The notes: generated by a model from the letters alone, not told the origin. A stretch of 64,000 nt of DNA from Pontiella desulfatans (GCF_900890425.1 NZ_CAAHFG010000001.1:744001-808000); one strand, 5' to 3'. Counted from the first letter of the stretch, positions 1 through 9,427 are shown. Numbers and translations are program-made.

Positions 1-1031
1 GCATACTGGCTGGCTGGAACTATTTCGCGCCGAACAATAATGTGGTGAATGATTATGTGGATGACTCCACGCCTGATGTCGCGAGACCCGGGATTTTCGG
101 CTTAATCGGAGGGGAAGTGAATCCCGAATTTTCTTCGACAGGAGGTGGTTCTCGTTCCGCACCCGCTTATGACCAGATCGGGTTCGCATTCGGTGGCCTG
201 GTTGGAACCGGATCGGATGATGCCGAGGCTTCCGGCGTTCAGCTGACTCGCGATTTTGACGGGAACAACCATAGAGAACGTCTTGATTTGAAGGTCACCA
301 ACACTACCGGCGATGATATTGAAGTGAACGGTATTCATTTTGACATTAAGACGAACTTCAAAGGTGGTCAGGCTGTGACCAACTACGGAACGGTTAAAGT
401 GATTCATTTTACCCCGGTCAGCGATTTGAACGATGCTTTCGCGTGGCGGACAATCGGCGAGTCAAATTTGTATAACTTTGCCTGGCAGCATATTGACTAT
501 ACGACGGATGCTATGGCTGATGTGATTCTGGAAACCGGCGAAACCGCCTCGTTCCGTATTGAGATCGACTGGGCCGATCCCGCCGCAACCGGTGACCCAA
601 CATGGTTCGTGGATAACGTGGCCATTTCCGGTTTTGCGGTGAATCCCGGTGAGCCGGGATATTCCTCCTGGGCGGCAGAGTACGGCCTGCTGGAAGATGA
701 GAATGGGGATGATGACGATGATGGGCTGCTGAACCTCTATGAATATGGTCTGGGTGGTAATCCGACCAACGGATTTGTGGATGGGCATATTCCAGTGTTT
801 GGAAAAGCTGAGTCGGGGATGCAGTTTATTCACGTTCAGCGCAACGACGATACGAATCTGGTCTATGAACTGGAAACGTCGGTTGATCTGATTTCCGGGA
901 CATGGACCAATGCGGGTTATGAAATTTCAGGAACCAATACCCTGTTTGGAGAAGACTTTGATGAAGTCACGAATGCGGTGCCGACTGATGTTTCTCAAAA
1001 ATTCATCCGTTTAAATATTACCTCTCAGTAA
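1..1031 (+). CDS. Secreted protein with C-terminal GGNPTNG module (5' end outside window)
   Basis: The frame is open from the left edge (residues ILAGWNYF precede the first possible GTG at 42), so this is the 3' part of a longer gene. The visible part is a beta-rich extracellular segment with repeated D/N-G-T motifs, followed from about position 655 by a module of roughly 115 residues: a SWA.EYG lead-in, an acidic DDDDDGLLNLYEYG stretch resembling thrombospondin type 3 calcium loops, GGNPTNG, and an ending in QKFIRL. The same module closes the proteins at 1104, 9428 and 11127. The N-terminal phrase (LAGWNYF) resembles the VAGWDAG segment inside the 9428 protein. No catalytic domain is visible. 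It is probably a surface or secreted component of the polysaccharide locus. Its function is not recognised. Confidence 0.75.
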   Translation, partial: ILAGWNYFAPNNNVVNDYVDDSTPDVARPGIFGLIGGEVNPEFSSTGGGSRSAPAYDQIGFAFGGLVGTGSDDAEASGVQLTRDFDGNNHRERLDLKVTNTTGDDIEVNGIHFDIKTNFKGGQAVTNYGTVKVIHFTPVSDLNDAFAWRTIGESNLYNFAWQHIDYTTDAMADVILETGETASFRIEIDWADPAATGDPTWFVDNVAISGFAVNPGEPGYSSWAAEYGLLEDENGDDDDDGLLNLYEYGLGGNPTNGFVDGHIPVFGKAESGMQFIHVQRNDDTNLVYELETSVDLISGTWTNAGYEISGTNTLFGEDFDEVTNAVPTDVSQKFIRLNITSQ

Positions 1032-1103
1032 AGGTAGGAATATATAAATCAATGTAAGGAATAGGGAGATTTATACGAACGATTGAAAACAGCAGGAGGA
1101 AAA

Positions 1104-2903
1104 ATGAAAAAATCAGCGGTAATTAAGTCGTGTATATTATTAACGGGAATTTGTGCAATCGGACCCGTTTATGCCGATTTTGTCAGTGGGCCAGGCGGAG
1201 GTTCGGTCACCGAGTCCAACAATTGGAGTAAAGGTGTTTTTGATCCAACGGAAAATCCGGTGACTGTAACCTCTACCGGAGATAATGAAGATCTCATTGG
1301 TGGTGATCGAATCATGTACCTTCTCTCTGATTTTGCCACATTTAATAATTTTTCGCTCGGTGCCACTAGCAATACAAGAGGTGGCCACCTCGTAATCTCA
1401 AATGGAACTTTTACGGCAGAAAATGTGAGGATAAACCAGAATACAGGAGCGATTGCGGATGCCTGTACGCTCACACAGCTGGGAGGGACGGCAAACATTG
1501 GCGTGCTGAATATCGGGTTGAATACATCAGGCGAAGCCACCTACACGGTTGCCGGTGGGATACTCAATGTTACAGGATCCATCAACTTTACCGACGGACA
1601 GGAAAATCAGGAACATACCCTCGAGATTGATGGGCAGGGTGCTTCAAGTATAACGGTTGGAGGGGATGTTTTCCTCGGAGCAGGAACCGGCATCGCGTAT
1701 CAGAATATACGCTTCAATCTTGGACCGACCGGAATTACCCCGCTTCAAATTACCGGCAGCATTTTTGCGGATGAACAGTCGGAATATATCATCGATGGAG
1801 CCAACTACACGGGAGGCGAGAACAGTATTACGCTTTTGACTGCTGGTAACTTCTTTGCATCGCAGTCCAATTCCGTGACTGTTACGTTCCTGAATTTTAA
1901 TGATTACATTCCGTCGTTATCCTTTGTGAATAAGGAATTGACCCTCACGATCATCGATAACCCTTATCCGGAGCTGTTGGAGGATCCGAGTTTTGAAAGC
2001 CTGGTCGGCAGTGAGCCCAATTCAAATTCAGTGCCTTGGTTCACCATTGGTGAGGAAGGGGGGAATCCGAACTTTTCAGTCATCACGGAAACAGTGTCGT
2101 CCAATGTTCTTACCGGTTCAACTGCCGTGAAATTTAACTATTACTTCGATAAGGTTGCCGTCGTACAGAATACCGGTTTACAAATTGCTCCCGGTGAGTT
2201 TTTTGAACTGTCGGTCGCAAAGCTGATCACCGAGCCGAGTTCAAATACCGGGGTTCATGTCAACGCGAGTTCGGTGAACCTGACGGTCTGGACCAGCGAT
2301 AATGCAGAGTCCAATTATGTGTACCGAATCGGTTCCTTCGGCAATCTCGTGACCAACGAAAATGAATACCAGCAGTTTGTATTTCCATTCTCCACGGCCG
2401 ACCTGATCGACAACGGGGCCGAGGTAGGCGATTACATGCAGATACGTATTGCCAAAGCCAATGAAAATGCAACGCATCGCATTGTCATTGATGACGCCTC
2501 GTTCAAGCAGACGCCGGTCGTGACCAATAGCTATGCCTCCTGGGCATCGGATTGGGGCGTTGATATCGGAGCAGAATCGGAAGACTATGATCATGACGGT
2601 TTGATTAATCTGTATGAATACGGCCTCGGAGGAAATCCCACTAACGGATTTGTGAATGGAAATCTTCCAACCTTTGGAAAAGACGGAGCTGATTTTGGCT
2701 ACGTTTATGCCCAGCGCAGTGATGATCCCACATTGACCTATTATTTGGGAACTGATGATGATCTTGTTGCAGAACCGGGCTGGACCAACAGCGGATATAC
2801 GGTCGAGGGGACCAACGTCACCGGCGGAACGTTTGATGAAGTGACCAATTCAATCCCCACAGCAGATCCTCAAAAATTTATCCGGTTGTTTATAGAGAAC
2901 TGA
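1104..2903 (+). CDS. Secreted beta-helix-like protein with CBM-like and C-terminal GGNPTNG modules
   Basis: The start is ATG 1104, because AGGAGGA lies immediately upstream and the product then opens with a classical signal peptide (MKKSAVIK... ending near VYA). Residues of about 25-290 are rich in T/N/G with short periodic strands (LVISNGTF, LNIGLNTSGEATYTVAGG), like autotransporter-associated beta-helical repeats. Residues of about 295-470 begin ELLEDPSFES and resemble a CBM4/9-type jelly-roll segment also found in the 11127 protein. The last 115 residues are the shared acidic GGNPTNG module. It lies between a related secreted protein and a GH50 agarase, so a substrate-binding or surface role in galactan use is likely. 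No enzyme motif is visible. Confidence 0.75.
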   Translation: MKKSAVIKSCILLTGICAIGPVYADFVSGPGGGSVTESNNWSKGVFDPTENPVTVTSTGDNEDLIGGDRIMYLLSDFATFNNFSLGATSNTRGGHLVISNGTFTAENVRINQNTGAIADACTLTQLGGTANIGVLNIGLNTSGEATYTVAGGILNVTGSINFTDGQENQEHTLEIDGQGASSITVGGDVFLGAGTGIAYQNIRFNLGPTGITPLQITGSIFADEQSEYIIDGANYTGGENSITLLTAGNFFASQSNSVTVTFLNFNDYIPSLSFVNKELTLTIIDNPYPELLEDPSFESLVGSEPNSNSVPWFTIGEEGGNPNFSVITETVSSNVLTGSTAVKFNYYFDKVAVVQNTGLQIAPGEFFELSVAKLITEPSSNTGVHVNASSVNLTVWTSDNAESNYVYRIGSFGNLVTNENEYQQFVFPFSTADLIDNGAEVGDYMQIRIAKANENATHRIVIDDASFKQTPVVTNSYASWASDWGVDIGAESEDYDHDGLINLYEYGLGGNPTNGFVNGNLPTFGKDGADFGYVYAQRSDDPTLTYYLGTDDDLVAEPGWTNSGYTVEGTNVTGGTFDEVTNSIPTADPQKFIRLFIEN

Positions 2904-3272
2904 TTCCTGATGGTTCTGTGATGTCTCCTGCCGACGCATGTCGGCGGGGGATGTGTTCAAGAATCGAAACCTGCTTCCTTTAGTGGGGGAAGCTATTTTG
3001 ATCTCACTATCAGAACTGATAGTTGACGCAAACGTTCTGACAAACCTATTCTTCTGATCCATCATGGGGATCAACGCAGATTTCACGGGAAGATTGCCGG
3101 ATTTGTCCTCTTTCATCGTTTTTCGGTGACAAGAAACGCGTGTTTAACCGGAATCCGACTATGGAGGAGCTGCGGTTTGACCCTGAAGAGGACCGGCAGA
3201 CGCCATGTACTTATCTCGTTCAGACGACGATGGGTGGTTGAGCTCATGCTGTACTGGTTGTTGGGAGAAGAG
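2904..3272. other. Intergenic region upstream of the agarase gene
   Basis: This 369-base gap holds an imperfect hairpin soon after the preceding stop (CCTGCCGAC/GTCGGCGGG around 2925-2946, without a T-run), and the 16-bp palindrome at 3007-3022. An open frame extends upstream of the agarase through this gap, but its residues are arginine-rich and lack a signal peptide. The real start is therefore placed at 3273. Confidence 0.5.
3007..3022. promoter_or_regulatory. 16-bp palindromic site, copy 1 (CTATCAG-AA-CTGATAG)
   Basis: This is a perfect inverted repeat, CTATCAGAACTGATAG, 250 bases upstream of the agarase start. The right half CTGATAG recurs at 8551 and 17067 in the same 16-bp geometry. 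At copies 1 and 2 it is followed by a similar TTG.CGC..AA stretch and, further on, TGTCA- and CCTAT-like words. The symmetry fits a dimeric regulator's operator. The binding protein is unknown, and the nearby LuxR-type regulator at 7736 is only one candidate. Confidence 0.45.
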
Positions 3273-5330
3273 ATGATTCGAAATAGTATCGTTATGAGTA
3301 TGGCCCTCATTATGGCGGGGCGTGTATGCGCAGTGACTCCGATGCCGGAGCAAATGCTGATTGATTTTGAGCAGGGTTTTGATGAATCCCGAATGAGCGT
3401 GGATGAAGGACGCGCCCGAATTGTTGAGGTTAATGGAGGCTTCGCACTTCAGCTCGACGCGGCTCCCAATAAACGTGTAAAGGTGCGGCTCCGGCCGGAA
3501 TCCGGAACATGGAACCTGAAGGATTATGTCAACCTTGCGGTTGATTTTGAAAATCCCGGTGATCATGAGGCCTGGTTCCGAATGCTGATCAAGGATGCGG
3601 GCACGAAAGATGATTCGTGGTATCGCCCTAACCTTTCCCACAATGGATGGGTTAAGCCGGGGGAGATCCGTGTATTTCCCGCGTTGCTGGTGCGGCATAA
3701 ATATAAGAATAAGGCCGTGCGCCCTGATTATATGGATCGTTTCCCCAAAATGCATGGTTTGCCGCATGCCCAGATGCTGGTCTGGTTTGGCGTTGATGTC
3801 ACGCAGGTGAGCGAAGTGGTGATTAGTCTTGAACCGAAGGAGGTTCACCAGACGCTGCGTATTGATAATCTCCGGGGGAGTCGTCGCGCTTCACCTGAAC
3901 TACTGGAAAATGATCCCGAGGCGTTTTTTCCCTTCATTGATGTGTATGGGCAGTATATGCATGAAGAGTGGCCGGGTAAGATCCATTCCGATGAAGATCT
4001 GGTCAAAGCGCGTCTGGCGGAGAAAAAGGATTTGGCGGCCCATCCCCGTCCTATGTCGTATAACCGGTATGGCGGCTGGAAAGATGGGCCGACGTTTAAG
4101 GCAACCGGACATTTTCGTGTGGAGAAAATTGACGGAAAATGGTGGTTCATCGATCCGGAAGGAAAGCTGTTCTGGTCCGCGGGCAGCACAAGCGTCGGCC
4201 GTCCGGTGATGAAGCTGGACTTGAGCCTGAAGCGGCATTTTTACGATGGATTGCCGGATCCGTCCGATCCGGTATTGGGTGTATTCTATTCCCGGAACGG
4301 CATGGATTATGAATCGATGAGCACGGTGCTCTATAAAAAATACGGCGATAACTTTAAAACGGATGCCGACGAAATATCCCTCCGCCGTATGCGGTCCTGG
4401 GGAATGAATACCCTCGGGGCCTGGTCTAAGGTTGCTGCAGTCCAGCCGGCCGAACTGAAGATGCCGTATACCTGGATCCTCTGGGTTCCTGAAACCCTGA
4501 AGCCGGTGCATAAGCTGTATGATCCGTTTGATCCTGAATTTGAAGTCAGGCTGATAAAAGCGGTTCGGTACCATGCAGAAACCATTAACGACCCGTACTG
4601 CATCGGATATTTCTGCAACAATGAAATTCATTGGGGCGAAGACCCGCAGGAGGTGGTTCGAAATATCCTGGCCTGTGATGATGGCGTTCATGCAAAACAG
4701 GCGGCTATACGCCATATCCGCGAACGGGGCGGGGAACCATCGGAACCCGGTGATGAGGATTTACTCTCATTCTACCGCCACTTGCTGGATACCTATTACC
4801 GCCGTGCGCGATCAGCCATCAAATCAGTTGCACCCGATAAACTTTATCTAGGCAGCCGCATTCATGATGGAGCCATGCGCAAAGAAGTGGCCAGTGCGGC
4901 GGCCCGGCATTGTGACGTTGTGAGTATCAATGTGTATGAAAAAGATCTGGATCAGTTCAATATCCGGAATCCGCGTGATGTTCCGTTCTTTCCGGAAGAT
5001 AAACCGTTCATCGTAGGCGAATTCGATTTCGGGTCACTGGATCGCGGTAAGTTTTTTGCCGGTATCGGTTTTGCGGCGGACCAGCGCAATCGTGGTGAAA
5101 ACTATGTTCATTTTATGAAGAGCGGGTTGAGGAATCCGCGCTGTGTCGGTGCGCATTGGTTCAGCTATGTTGATTCTGCAACGGGAAGCCGCTATCAGGA
5201 TGCGGAGAATGCAAACTGCGGATTGATTGACTCCACGGATTCGCCCTATCCGGAACTGATCGAAGCGATTCGCGGTTTTGCTCCGGAGATGTATCCGTAT
5301 CGCAGAGATTGCAAATTGGTAACGGAATGA
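3273..5330 (+). CDS. Secreted GH50 family beta-agarase
   Basis: This is a predicted agarose/porphyran-type galactan hydrolase of about 685 residues. The start ATG 3273 is chosen because GGGAGAAG precedes it and the product opens with a signal peptide (MIRNSIVMSMALIM... cut near VCA). A carbohydrate-binding-like beta domain (about 25-210) is followed by the TIM-barrel. Family hallmarks are NRYGGWKDGP, GHFRVEKIDGKWWFIDPEG, the acid/base region FCNNEIHWG (E near 442) and the nucleophile region IVGEFDFGSLDRGKF (E near 579). The order and spacing match GH50 and differ from GH16 and GH86. It is clearly paralogous to the agarase part of the 11127 protein. Unlike the secreted neighbours it lacks the C-terminal GGNPTNG module, so it is probably periplasmic or free. 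Confidence 0.88.
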   Translation: MIRNSIVMSMALIMAGRVCAVTPMPEQMLIDFEQGFDESRMSVDEGRARIVEVNGGFALQLDAAPNKRVKVRLRPESGTWNLKDYVNLAVDFENPGDHEAWFRMLIKDAGTKDDSWYRPNLSHNGWVKPGEIRVFPALLVRHKYKNKAVRPDYMDRFPKMHGLPHAQMLVWFGVDVTQVSEVVISLEPKEVHQTLRIDNLRGSRRASPELLENDPEAFFPFIDVYGQYMHEEWPGKIHSDEDLVKARLAEKKDLAAHPRPMSYNRYGGWKDGPTFKATGHFRVEKIDGKWWFIDPEGKLFWSAGSTSVGRPVMKLDLSLKRHFYDGLPDPSDPVLGVFYSRNGMDYESMSTVLYKKYGDNFKTDADEISLRRMRSWGMNTLGAWSKVAAVQPAELKMPYTWILWVPETLKPVHKLYDPFDPEFEVRLIKAVRYHAETINDPYCIGYFCNNEIHWGEDPQEVVRNILACDDGVHAKQAAIRHIRERGGEPSEPGDEDLLSFYRHLLDTYYRRARSAIKSVAPDKLYLGSRIHDGAMRKEVASAAARHCDVVSINVYEKDLDQFNIRNPRDVPFFPEDKPFIVGEFDFGSLDRGKFFAGIGFAADQRNRGENYVHFMKSGLRNPRCVGAHWFSYVDSATGSRYQDAENANCGLIDSTDSPYPELIEAIRGFAPEMYPYRRDCKLVTE

Positions 5331-5568
5331 GTGGTATTACGCTTGGGCCTGTGCCAAGGGTGAACGCTGAAAATTTGGTGTATTCAGTCAAACGTGGAGC
5401 CCGGTTTCGTTCTAATGGTTCTCCGCTGCGGACTCCAAGGGCCATAGGCTATCGATTATAAAAGGAAATTTCTTTCTTCATCTGAAGCTGGGCGGGAGTT
5501 GTCCTGTCTTGAGATCGTGTCCGTCGATCTTCTTTTCTTTAGTCGGACATTTGGTTACGTTATTTGAT

Positions 5569-7713
5569 ATGCGAAGAAAAAGGAAAATAGTGTTTTGGAT
5601 CCTGGTCCTGTTGTTATCAGGTCTGACTCCGGCAATCAGTCAGGTGACGGGTGCAGTTGATCTCAGTTTTTCTGATGAGGCCGGTGAAACGTCAGTACAG
5701 AAAGAATCCTACAGCAGAAGGTTTCTGCCGGGGCGGATCCGGGGCCTGAAGGCGGAGCAGGAAATGCTGCGGAAACAAATTTCTGCACTTCCTCAGCATA
5801 CCCCGAAACCGCTGTCCGACCGGCGTGGATATCATTCCGTGCCGATCGAGATCCCGTCGGATGATGTGCAACGAATTGACATACAGTTTGCATTTCATTC
5901 TAAACTGGATTCAATTGCTCTTATGCCGGCGCTGGTTGCTGCAGATACCGGGCTTGAATCATATGCCTTTCCCAAACGCTTTAAAATTGAGGTGCTGGAA
6001 AATCGCGGGGTGTGGATTGGTGGAGATCCTGGTCGGTGGGAAGAGCGTCCTGATGAGGCCGAGTGGGTCGAAGTGGTCAACTGGATGAACCGGGACTTTC
6101 CTGATCCTGGCCCTTATCCGGTTTTTTTCGAATGTTCGGGTCAGAAAGTATATCAGGTCCGCATATCGTTCCCGAAGGGAAGTGCTGCATCTATGGGGGA
6201 TTTTCACGCGCTCGGTGAACTCTACCTTTTCCGCCGCGACATGAAGGAGCGAATGAGTGACAACATGATGGGATGGGGAGCTGATGTGAAAGTTAATGCA
6301 TCCAATTCTCTATCTAAACCTCCGTTGTGGGATGTGCAGTATCTAAAAGATGGTTTTGCCGGTCTTGGGCTTCCTCTCAGCGAAGAAATTGCCGCTGTGG
6401 ATGACCTCATGATTTACTGGGATGATGGAGAACCCTGTGCTCCCGTCGAGATAATGTTGGATCTGGGTGAGGTGCGGCAGGTTGGAGGGTTGCACATTTG
6501 GCCGGCGGAGGCTCCGCATGGGATGGAGGTTCCACTGTTTGGTTTCCCGGGAAAGGTGAAGGTGGAGTTTTCTGCGGATCGGAATTTTAAAGAAGTCCGC
6601 ATGGCGGAAGTCAGCAATGCCCGCCAGCAGATGTATCGGGACAATCTCCTGATAATGGCTACGCGCGCCTACGAAGCCCGATATGTCAGGGTGACGCTGG
6701 ATGATTTTACGATGTACCAGAACCGTAAAATTCTCGGATTGGGTGAAATACGGGTTGGAGAATACAATACGGTTTGGTCGACGGGCTGCGCGATATCGGG
6801 AACCGGCCTGCCCGAATGGGCCTTGGACCAGCTTCCCCGGCTTGTCGATGGGTTCAGCCGGGGCCGTCGAATTCTGTCGGAATCGGAACGGATCAAAGGC
6901 CTGGCTATGCGCCGCCCGTTAGACATGCGTCTGAAGGAAGTGGAACGGGAACTGGTCCTTGCTGAAAATGCATGGCGCGTTCTGCAGCTTCGGCTCAGTA
7001 TAGCCGGCGGTGTTCTGCTCCTGTTGGTGTTGTTTCTGGTATGGCGCAGTCAGCAGCGGAAACGTAAAAAGGAATTGAGCACATTAAGGCAGCGCATCAC
7101 CCGGGATCTGCATGATGATGTGGGCAGCAGTCTCGGTGGTATTTCGCTGATGTCCACCAAGCTTGAGACGATGGCTGTTAATCAAACGGTTAAAGAAGAG
7201 CTTGGGGGCCTGGCCCTAATGGCGCGCGAGGCCTGCTCATCCCTGCGTGAGGTGGTTTGGCTCACCGACCAGGAGGTGATTCTTCTGCCGGCCCTGCTGG
7301 AGAAAATGATGGAACGGGCTCAACGTACGTTGTACGGGATGGATCTTACGGTTGATATCGGTTCAAACATTCCGGAGGTGGAAGTGGGATGGAATGTCAA
7401 ACGGCATCTGATCATGTTTTTCCGTGAGGCCATTCATAATTGCGCCCGGCATTCAAATGCGGACAGGGCGGAGATTTCGGTATGTGCAGACAACGTGGAG
7501 CTTCAGATTTCCATTCGGGACTATGGCTGCGGGTTTGACCCGGCTGAAAAGAATAAGGGCTGGGGTCTTGAGAGTATGAAAAAAAGGGGGGAAGAGTTGG
7601 GGGGCGATGTCTCCTTGATCTCGGCCCTTGGAGAAGGTACGTCTGTGATTTTACGTGTGCCGCTGAGTAAACTCTCGAAAGAACCCGCTAAAGCGTATAA
7701 AACATCGAACTGA
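5569..7713 (+). CDS. Membrane sensor histidine kinase with discoidin-like periplasmic domains
   Basis: The protein has about 714 residues. ATG 5569 gives a clean signal/anchor segment (MRRKRKIVFWILVLLLSG). Two galactose-binding-like (F5/8 type C) beta domains occupy roughly 80-240 and 265-410, the second ending with the typical ARYVRVTLDDF and LGLGEIRVGE. A transmembrane helix lies near 475-498 (GGVLLLLVLFLVW). The cytoplasmic part is a NarL/LytS-class kinase. The HisKA_3 box RDLHDDVGSSLGG has the phosphoacceptor His at 515. The HATPase part shows FREAIHNCARHS (N box), DYGCGFDP and GWGLESMKKR (G boxes). The response regulator follows after 22 bases. Its position inside an agarase/sulfatase locus suggests that it senses galactan fragments. 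The ligand is inferred only. Confidence 0.88.
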   Translation: MRRKRKIVFWILVLLLSGLTPAISQVTGAVDLSFSDEAGETSVQKESYSRRFLPGRIRGLKAEQEMLRKQISALPQHTPKPLSDRRGYHSVPIEIPSDDVQRIDIQFAFHSKLDSIALMPALVAADTGLESYAFPKRFKIEVLENRGVWIGGDPGRWEERPDEAEWVEVVNWMNRDFPDPGPYPVFFECSGQKVYQVRISFPKGSAASMGDFHALGELYLFRRDMKERMSDNMMGWGADVKVNASNSLSKPPLWDVQYLKDGFAGLGLPLSEEIAAVDDLMIYWDDGEPCAPVEIMLDLGEVRQVGGLHIWPAEAPHGMEVPLFGFPGKVKVEFSADRNFKEVRMAEVSNARQQMYRDNLLIMATRAYEARYVRVTLDDFTMYQNRKILGLGEIRVGEYNTVWSTGCAISGTGLPEWALDQLPRLVDGFSRGRRILSESERIKGLAMRRPLDMRLKEVERELVLAENAWRVLQLRLSIAGGVLLLLVLFLVWRSQQRKRKKELSTLRQRITRDLHDDVGSSLGGISLMSTKLETMAVNQTVKEELGGLALMAREACSSLREVVWLTDQEVILLPALLEKMMERAQRTLYGMDLTVDIGSNIPEVEVGWNVKRHLIMFFREAIHNCARHSNADRAEISVCADNVELQISIRDYGCGFDPAEKNKGWGLESMKKRGEELGGDVSLISALGEGTSVILRVPLSKLSKEPAKAYKTSN

Positions 7714-7735
7714 ATGTGTGAATAAAGGAGACGCT

Positions 7736-8371
7736 ATGATCCCCATCACCCTGTGGATTGTTGAAGATGATGCCGGTTACCGGCGTATGCTGCAGCAGAT
7801 TTTAAACTGGACCGACCATATTACCTGTGAAGAGATTTTTCCTTCCTGCATTGAGTTTTTCGATGCGCTGAAAAGCGAAAAACATCCGGATATGGTGCTG
7901 ATGGATCTCGGGCTGCCTGAAATGGGGGGCGTGGAAGGCATTAAAAAGCTGGCCCAGGTAGCGCCCGACATTACGGTAATGGTGCTGAGCGTTTTTCAGG
8001 ATAAAGAAAACGTATTGCAGGCGCTGGAGGCCGGGGCAAGCGGGTACCTGCTGAAAACCGCTTCTGATGAAGATATCGTCAAAGGCATCAATGATATATT
8101 TATGGGCAAGGCCTCCCTCAGCCCGGCGGTTGCAAAAATTGTGCTGGATTCCATGCAGCAGCCGGTTCCGGAAAAACAGTTTGATCTTTCCGAGCGCGAA
8201 ATCCAGGTACTCGAAAAGCTTGCTGACGGCCTGGCATCCAAAGAAATTGCCGGATTACTCGGCATCAGCACCCCCACGGTAAATTTTCATCTCAAGAACA
8301 TCTACAAGAAACTGGATGTGCCGTCTCAGTCCGGCGCCGTAGCCAAAGCGCTTCGCTCAAATATTATTTAG
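7736..8371 (+). CDS. LuxR/NarL-family response regulator
   Basis: This is the cognate regulator of the kinase immediately upstream. ATG 7736 is preferred over GTG 7718 because AAAGGAG lies at 7724-7730. The receiver domain has the acidic pair VEDD near the N-terminus, the phosphoacceptor in LMDLGLP (D57) and the conserved Lys in YLLKTA. The C-terminal helix-turn-helix is typical of GerE/LuxR proteins: LSEREIQVLEKLADGLASKE followed by PTVNFHLKNIYKKL. The length of 211 residues is normal. It is likely to control the surrounding polysaccharide genes, and the repeated 16-bp palindrome is a plausible but unproven target. Confidence 0.92.
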   Translation: MIPITLWIVEDDAGYRRMLQQILNWTDHITCEEIFPSCIEFFDALKSEKHPDMVLMDLGLPEMGGVEGIKKLAQVAPDITVMVLSVFQDKENVLQALEAGASGYLLKTASDEDIVKGINDIFMGKASLSPAVAKIVLDSMQQPVPEKQFDLSEREIQVLEKLADGLASKEIAGLLGISTPTVNFHLKNIYKKLDVPSQSGAVAKALRSNII

Positions 8372-8674
8372 CCCTTTTCCGTAAACGTCTTTGCTGCTGA
8401 TTGGGCTTTGTTCCATCGGGCAGTCGAGCTCCAGTTATAACGGTGAATTCATACGGTTACCGATTTTTCCTTCGGGCTTTTTGTTAACGAATATCATTTT
8501 AAATGGTGTTCTGTTCCATAGAGAGCACCTTTGCTTACCTCCTATTAATTCTGATAGTTGCGCGAAAACTGTCAGCATCTGTATACCTATATCCAACATC
8601 AATCAGCTGTTTTCATGAGGTTGAGGATGTAGGTCCAGTGAATCGTGGAAATGATAAAATAGAAGAGGTATATA
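8372..8674. other. Intergenic region upstream of the PEP-CTERM gene
   Basis: This gap of about 300 bases contains the second copy of the palindromic site (8542-8557). It includes short open frames without ribosome-binding sites or recognisable products, which I take as non-coding. An AGAAGAGG stretch just before 8675 can serve as the ribosome-binding site of the next gene. Confidence 0.5.
8538..8557. promoter_or_regulatory. Palindromic site, copy 2
   Basis: The 20 bases CCTCCTATTAATTCTGATAG are identical to 17054-17073. The inner 16 bases share the symmetric layout of the site at 3007. It lies 117 bases upstream of the PEP-CTERM gene. Confidence 0.45.
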
Positions 8675-9409
8675 ATGAGAAATATAGGAATGATAATTGC
8701 GGCATTAACGGTTGCAGGTGCGGTGCAGGCGGATATAGTGGGATCCTGGTATGCATTTGATGCTGCCAACAACTCCCAGCACACGGAAGCAGCGGACTCG
8801 ACCGCATCAGGCTGGACCGCAAATTTGACAACCAGTGAGAGAGGTTCGCAACAGGTTGCGGCCACTCAGTCGGCCACGCTGGATGCCGGGGCGACCGGCC
8901 CGGTCGTTGATCCGGGGTTGGGTGACATATCCGGCCTGCAGGCCAACATAGCCAATACAGGCAATGCGACCACAACCTTTACGTTCCTGAACAGCACCGG
9001 CGCGGATGTTGATTTGGAGAACTTTTTCTATGATTACAAAAAAACCGCGGCAGGTGCCGGTACATCGGATACCACGGATTGGGGCGATATTGATCTGATC
9101 GCTGTTTCAGGAATCACGGGTGCGACAGACGGATCGACCTTGCATTCCAGAGATATCGGTACCCCTAATTATTTCAGCCAGGGTGTTGATATCGATCTGT
9201 CCGGTTATTCCATTGCGAATGGAGCCACCGCGACATTTACCATGGTGGTGACCTGGGATGGCTCAACGGCCCCCGCCGATCCGACCTGGCACAAGTCTGT
9301 CACGTACGACAATATCGCATTGACCGCAATTCCGGAGCCAACCACGCTTGGTTTGGTGACCGCGTTCGGTGGAGCGGTTCTTTTTATCCGTCGCAAAATC
9401 GCGCTCTAA
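8675..9409 (+). CDS. PEP-CTERM exosortase-sorted secreted protein
   Basis: This 244-residue protein has an N-terminal signal peptide (MRNIGMIIAALTVAGAVQA). The body is low in Lys and rich in Thr, Ala, Gly and Asp, with beta-strand character. The C-terminal tripartite sorting signal is clear: PEP in IPEPTTLG, a hydrophobic helix (VTAFGGAVLFI) and a terminal RRK cluster. PEP-CTERM signals are processed by an exosortase (EpsH/XrtA), which is not in this window. It precedes the 9428 gene by 18 bases and is probably co-transcribed with it. The fold is unknown. The contrast with its neighbours, which use the GGNPTNG C-terminal module instead, is notable. Confidence 0.87.
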   Translation: MRNIGMIIAALTVAGAVQADIVGSWYAFDAANNSQHTEAADSTASGWTANLTTSERGSQQVAATQSATLDAGATGPVVDPGLGDISGLQANIANTGNATTTFTFLNSTGADVDLENFFYDYKKTAAGAGTSDTTDWGDIDLIAVSGITGATDGSTLHSRDIGTPNYFSQGVDIDLSGYSIANGATATFTMVVTWDGSTAPADPTWHKSVTYDNIALTAIPEPTTLGLVTAFGGAVLFIRRKIAL

Positions 9410-9427
9410 ACAACGAGGAGAAATGAG

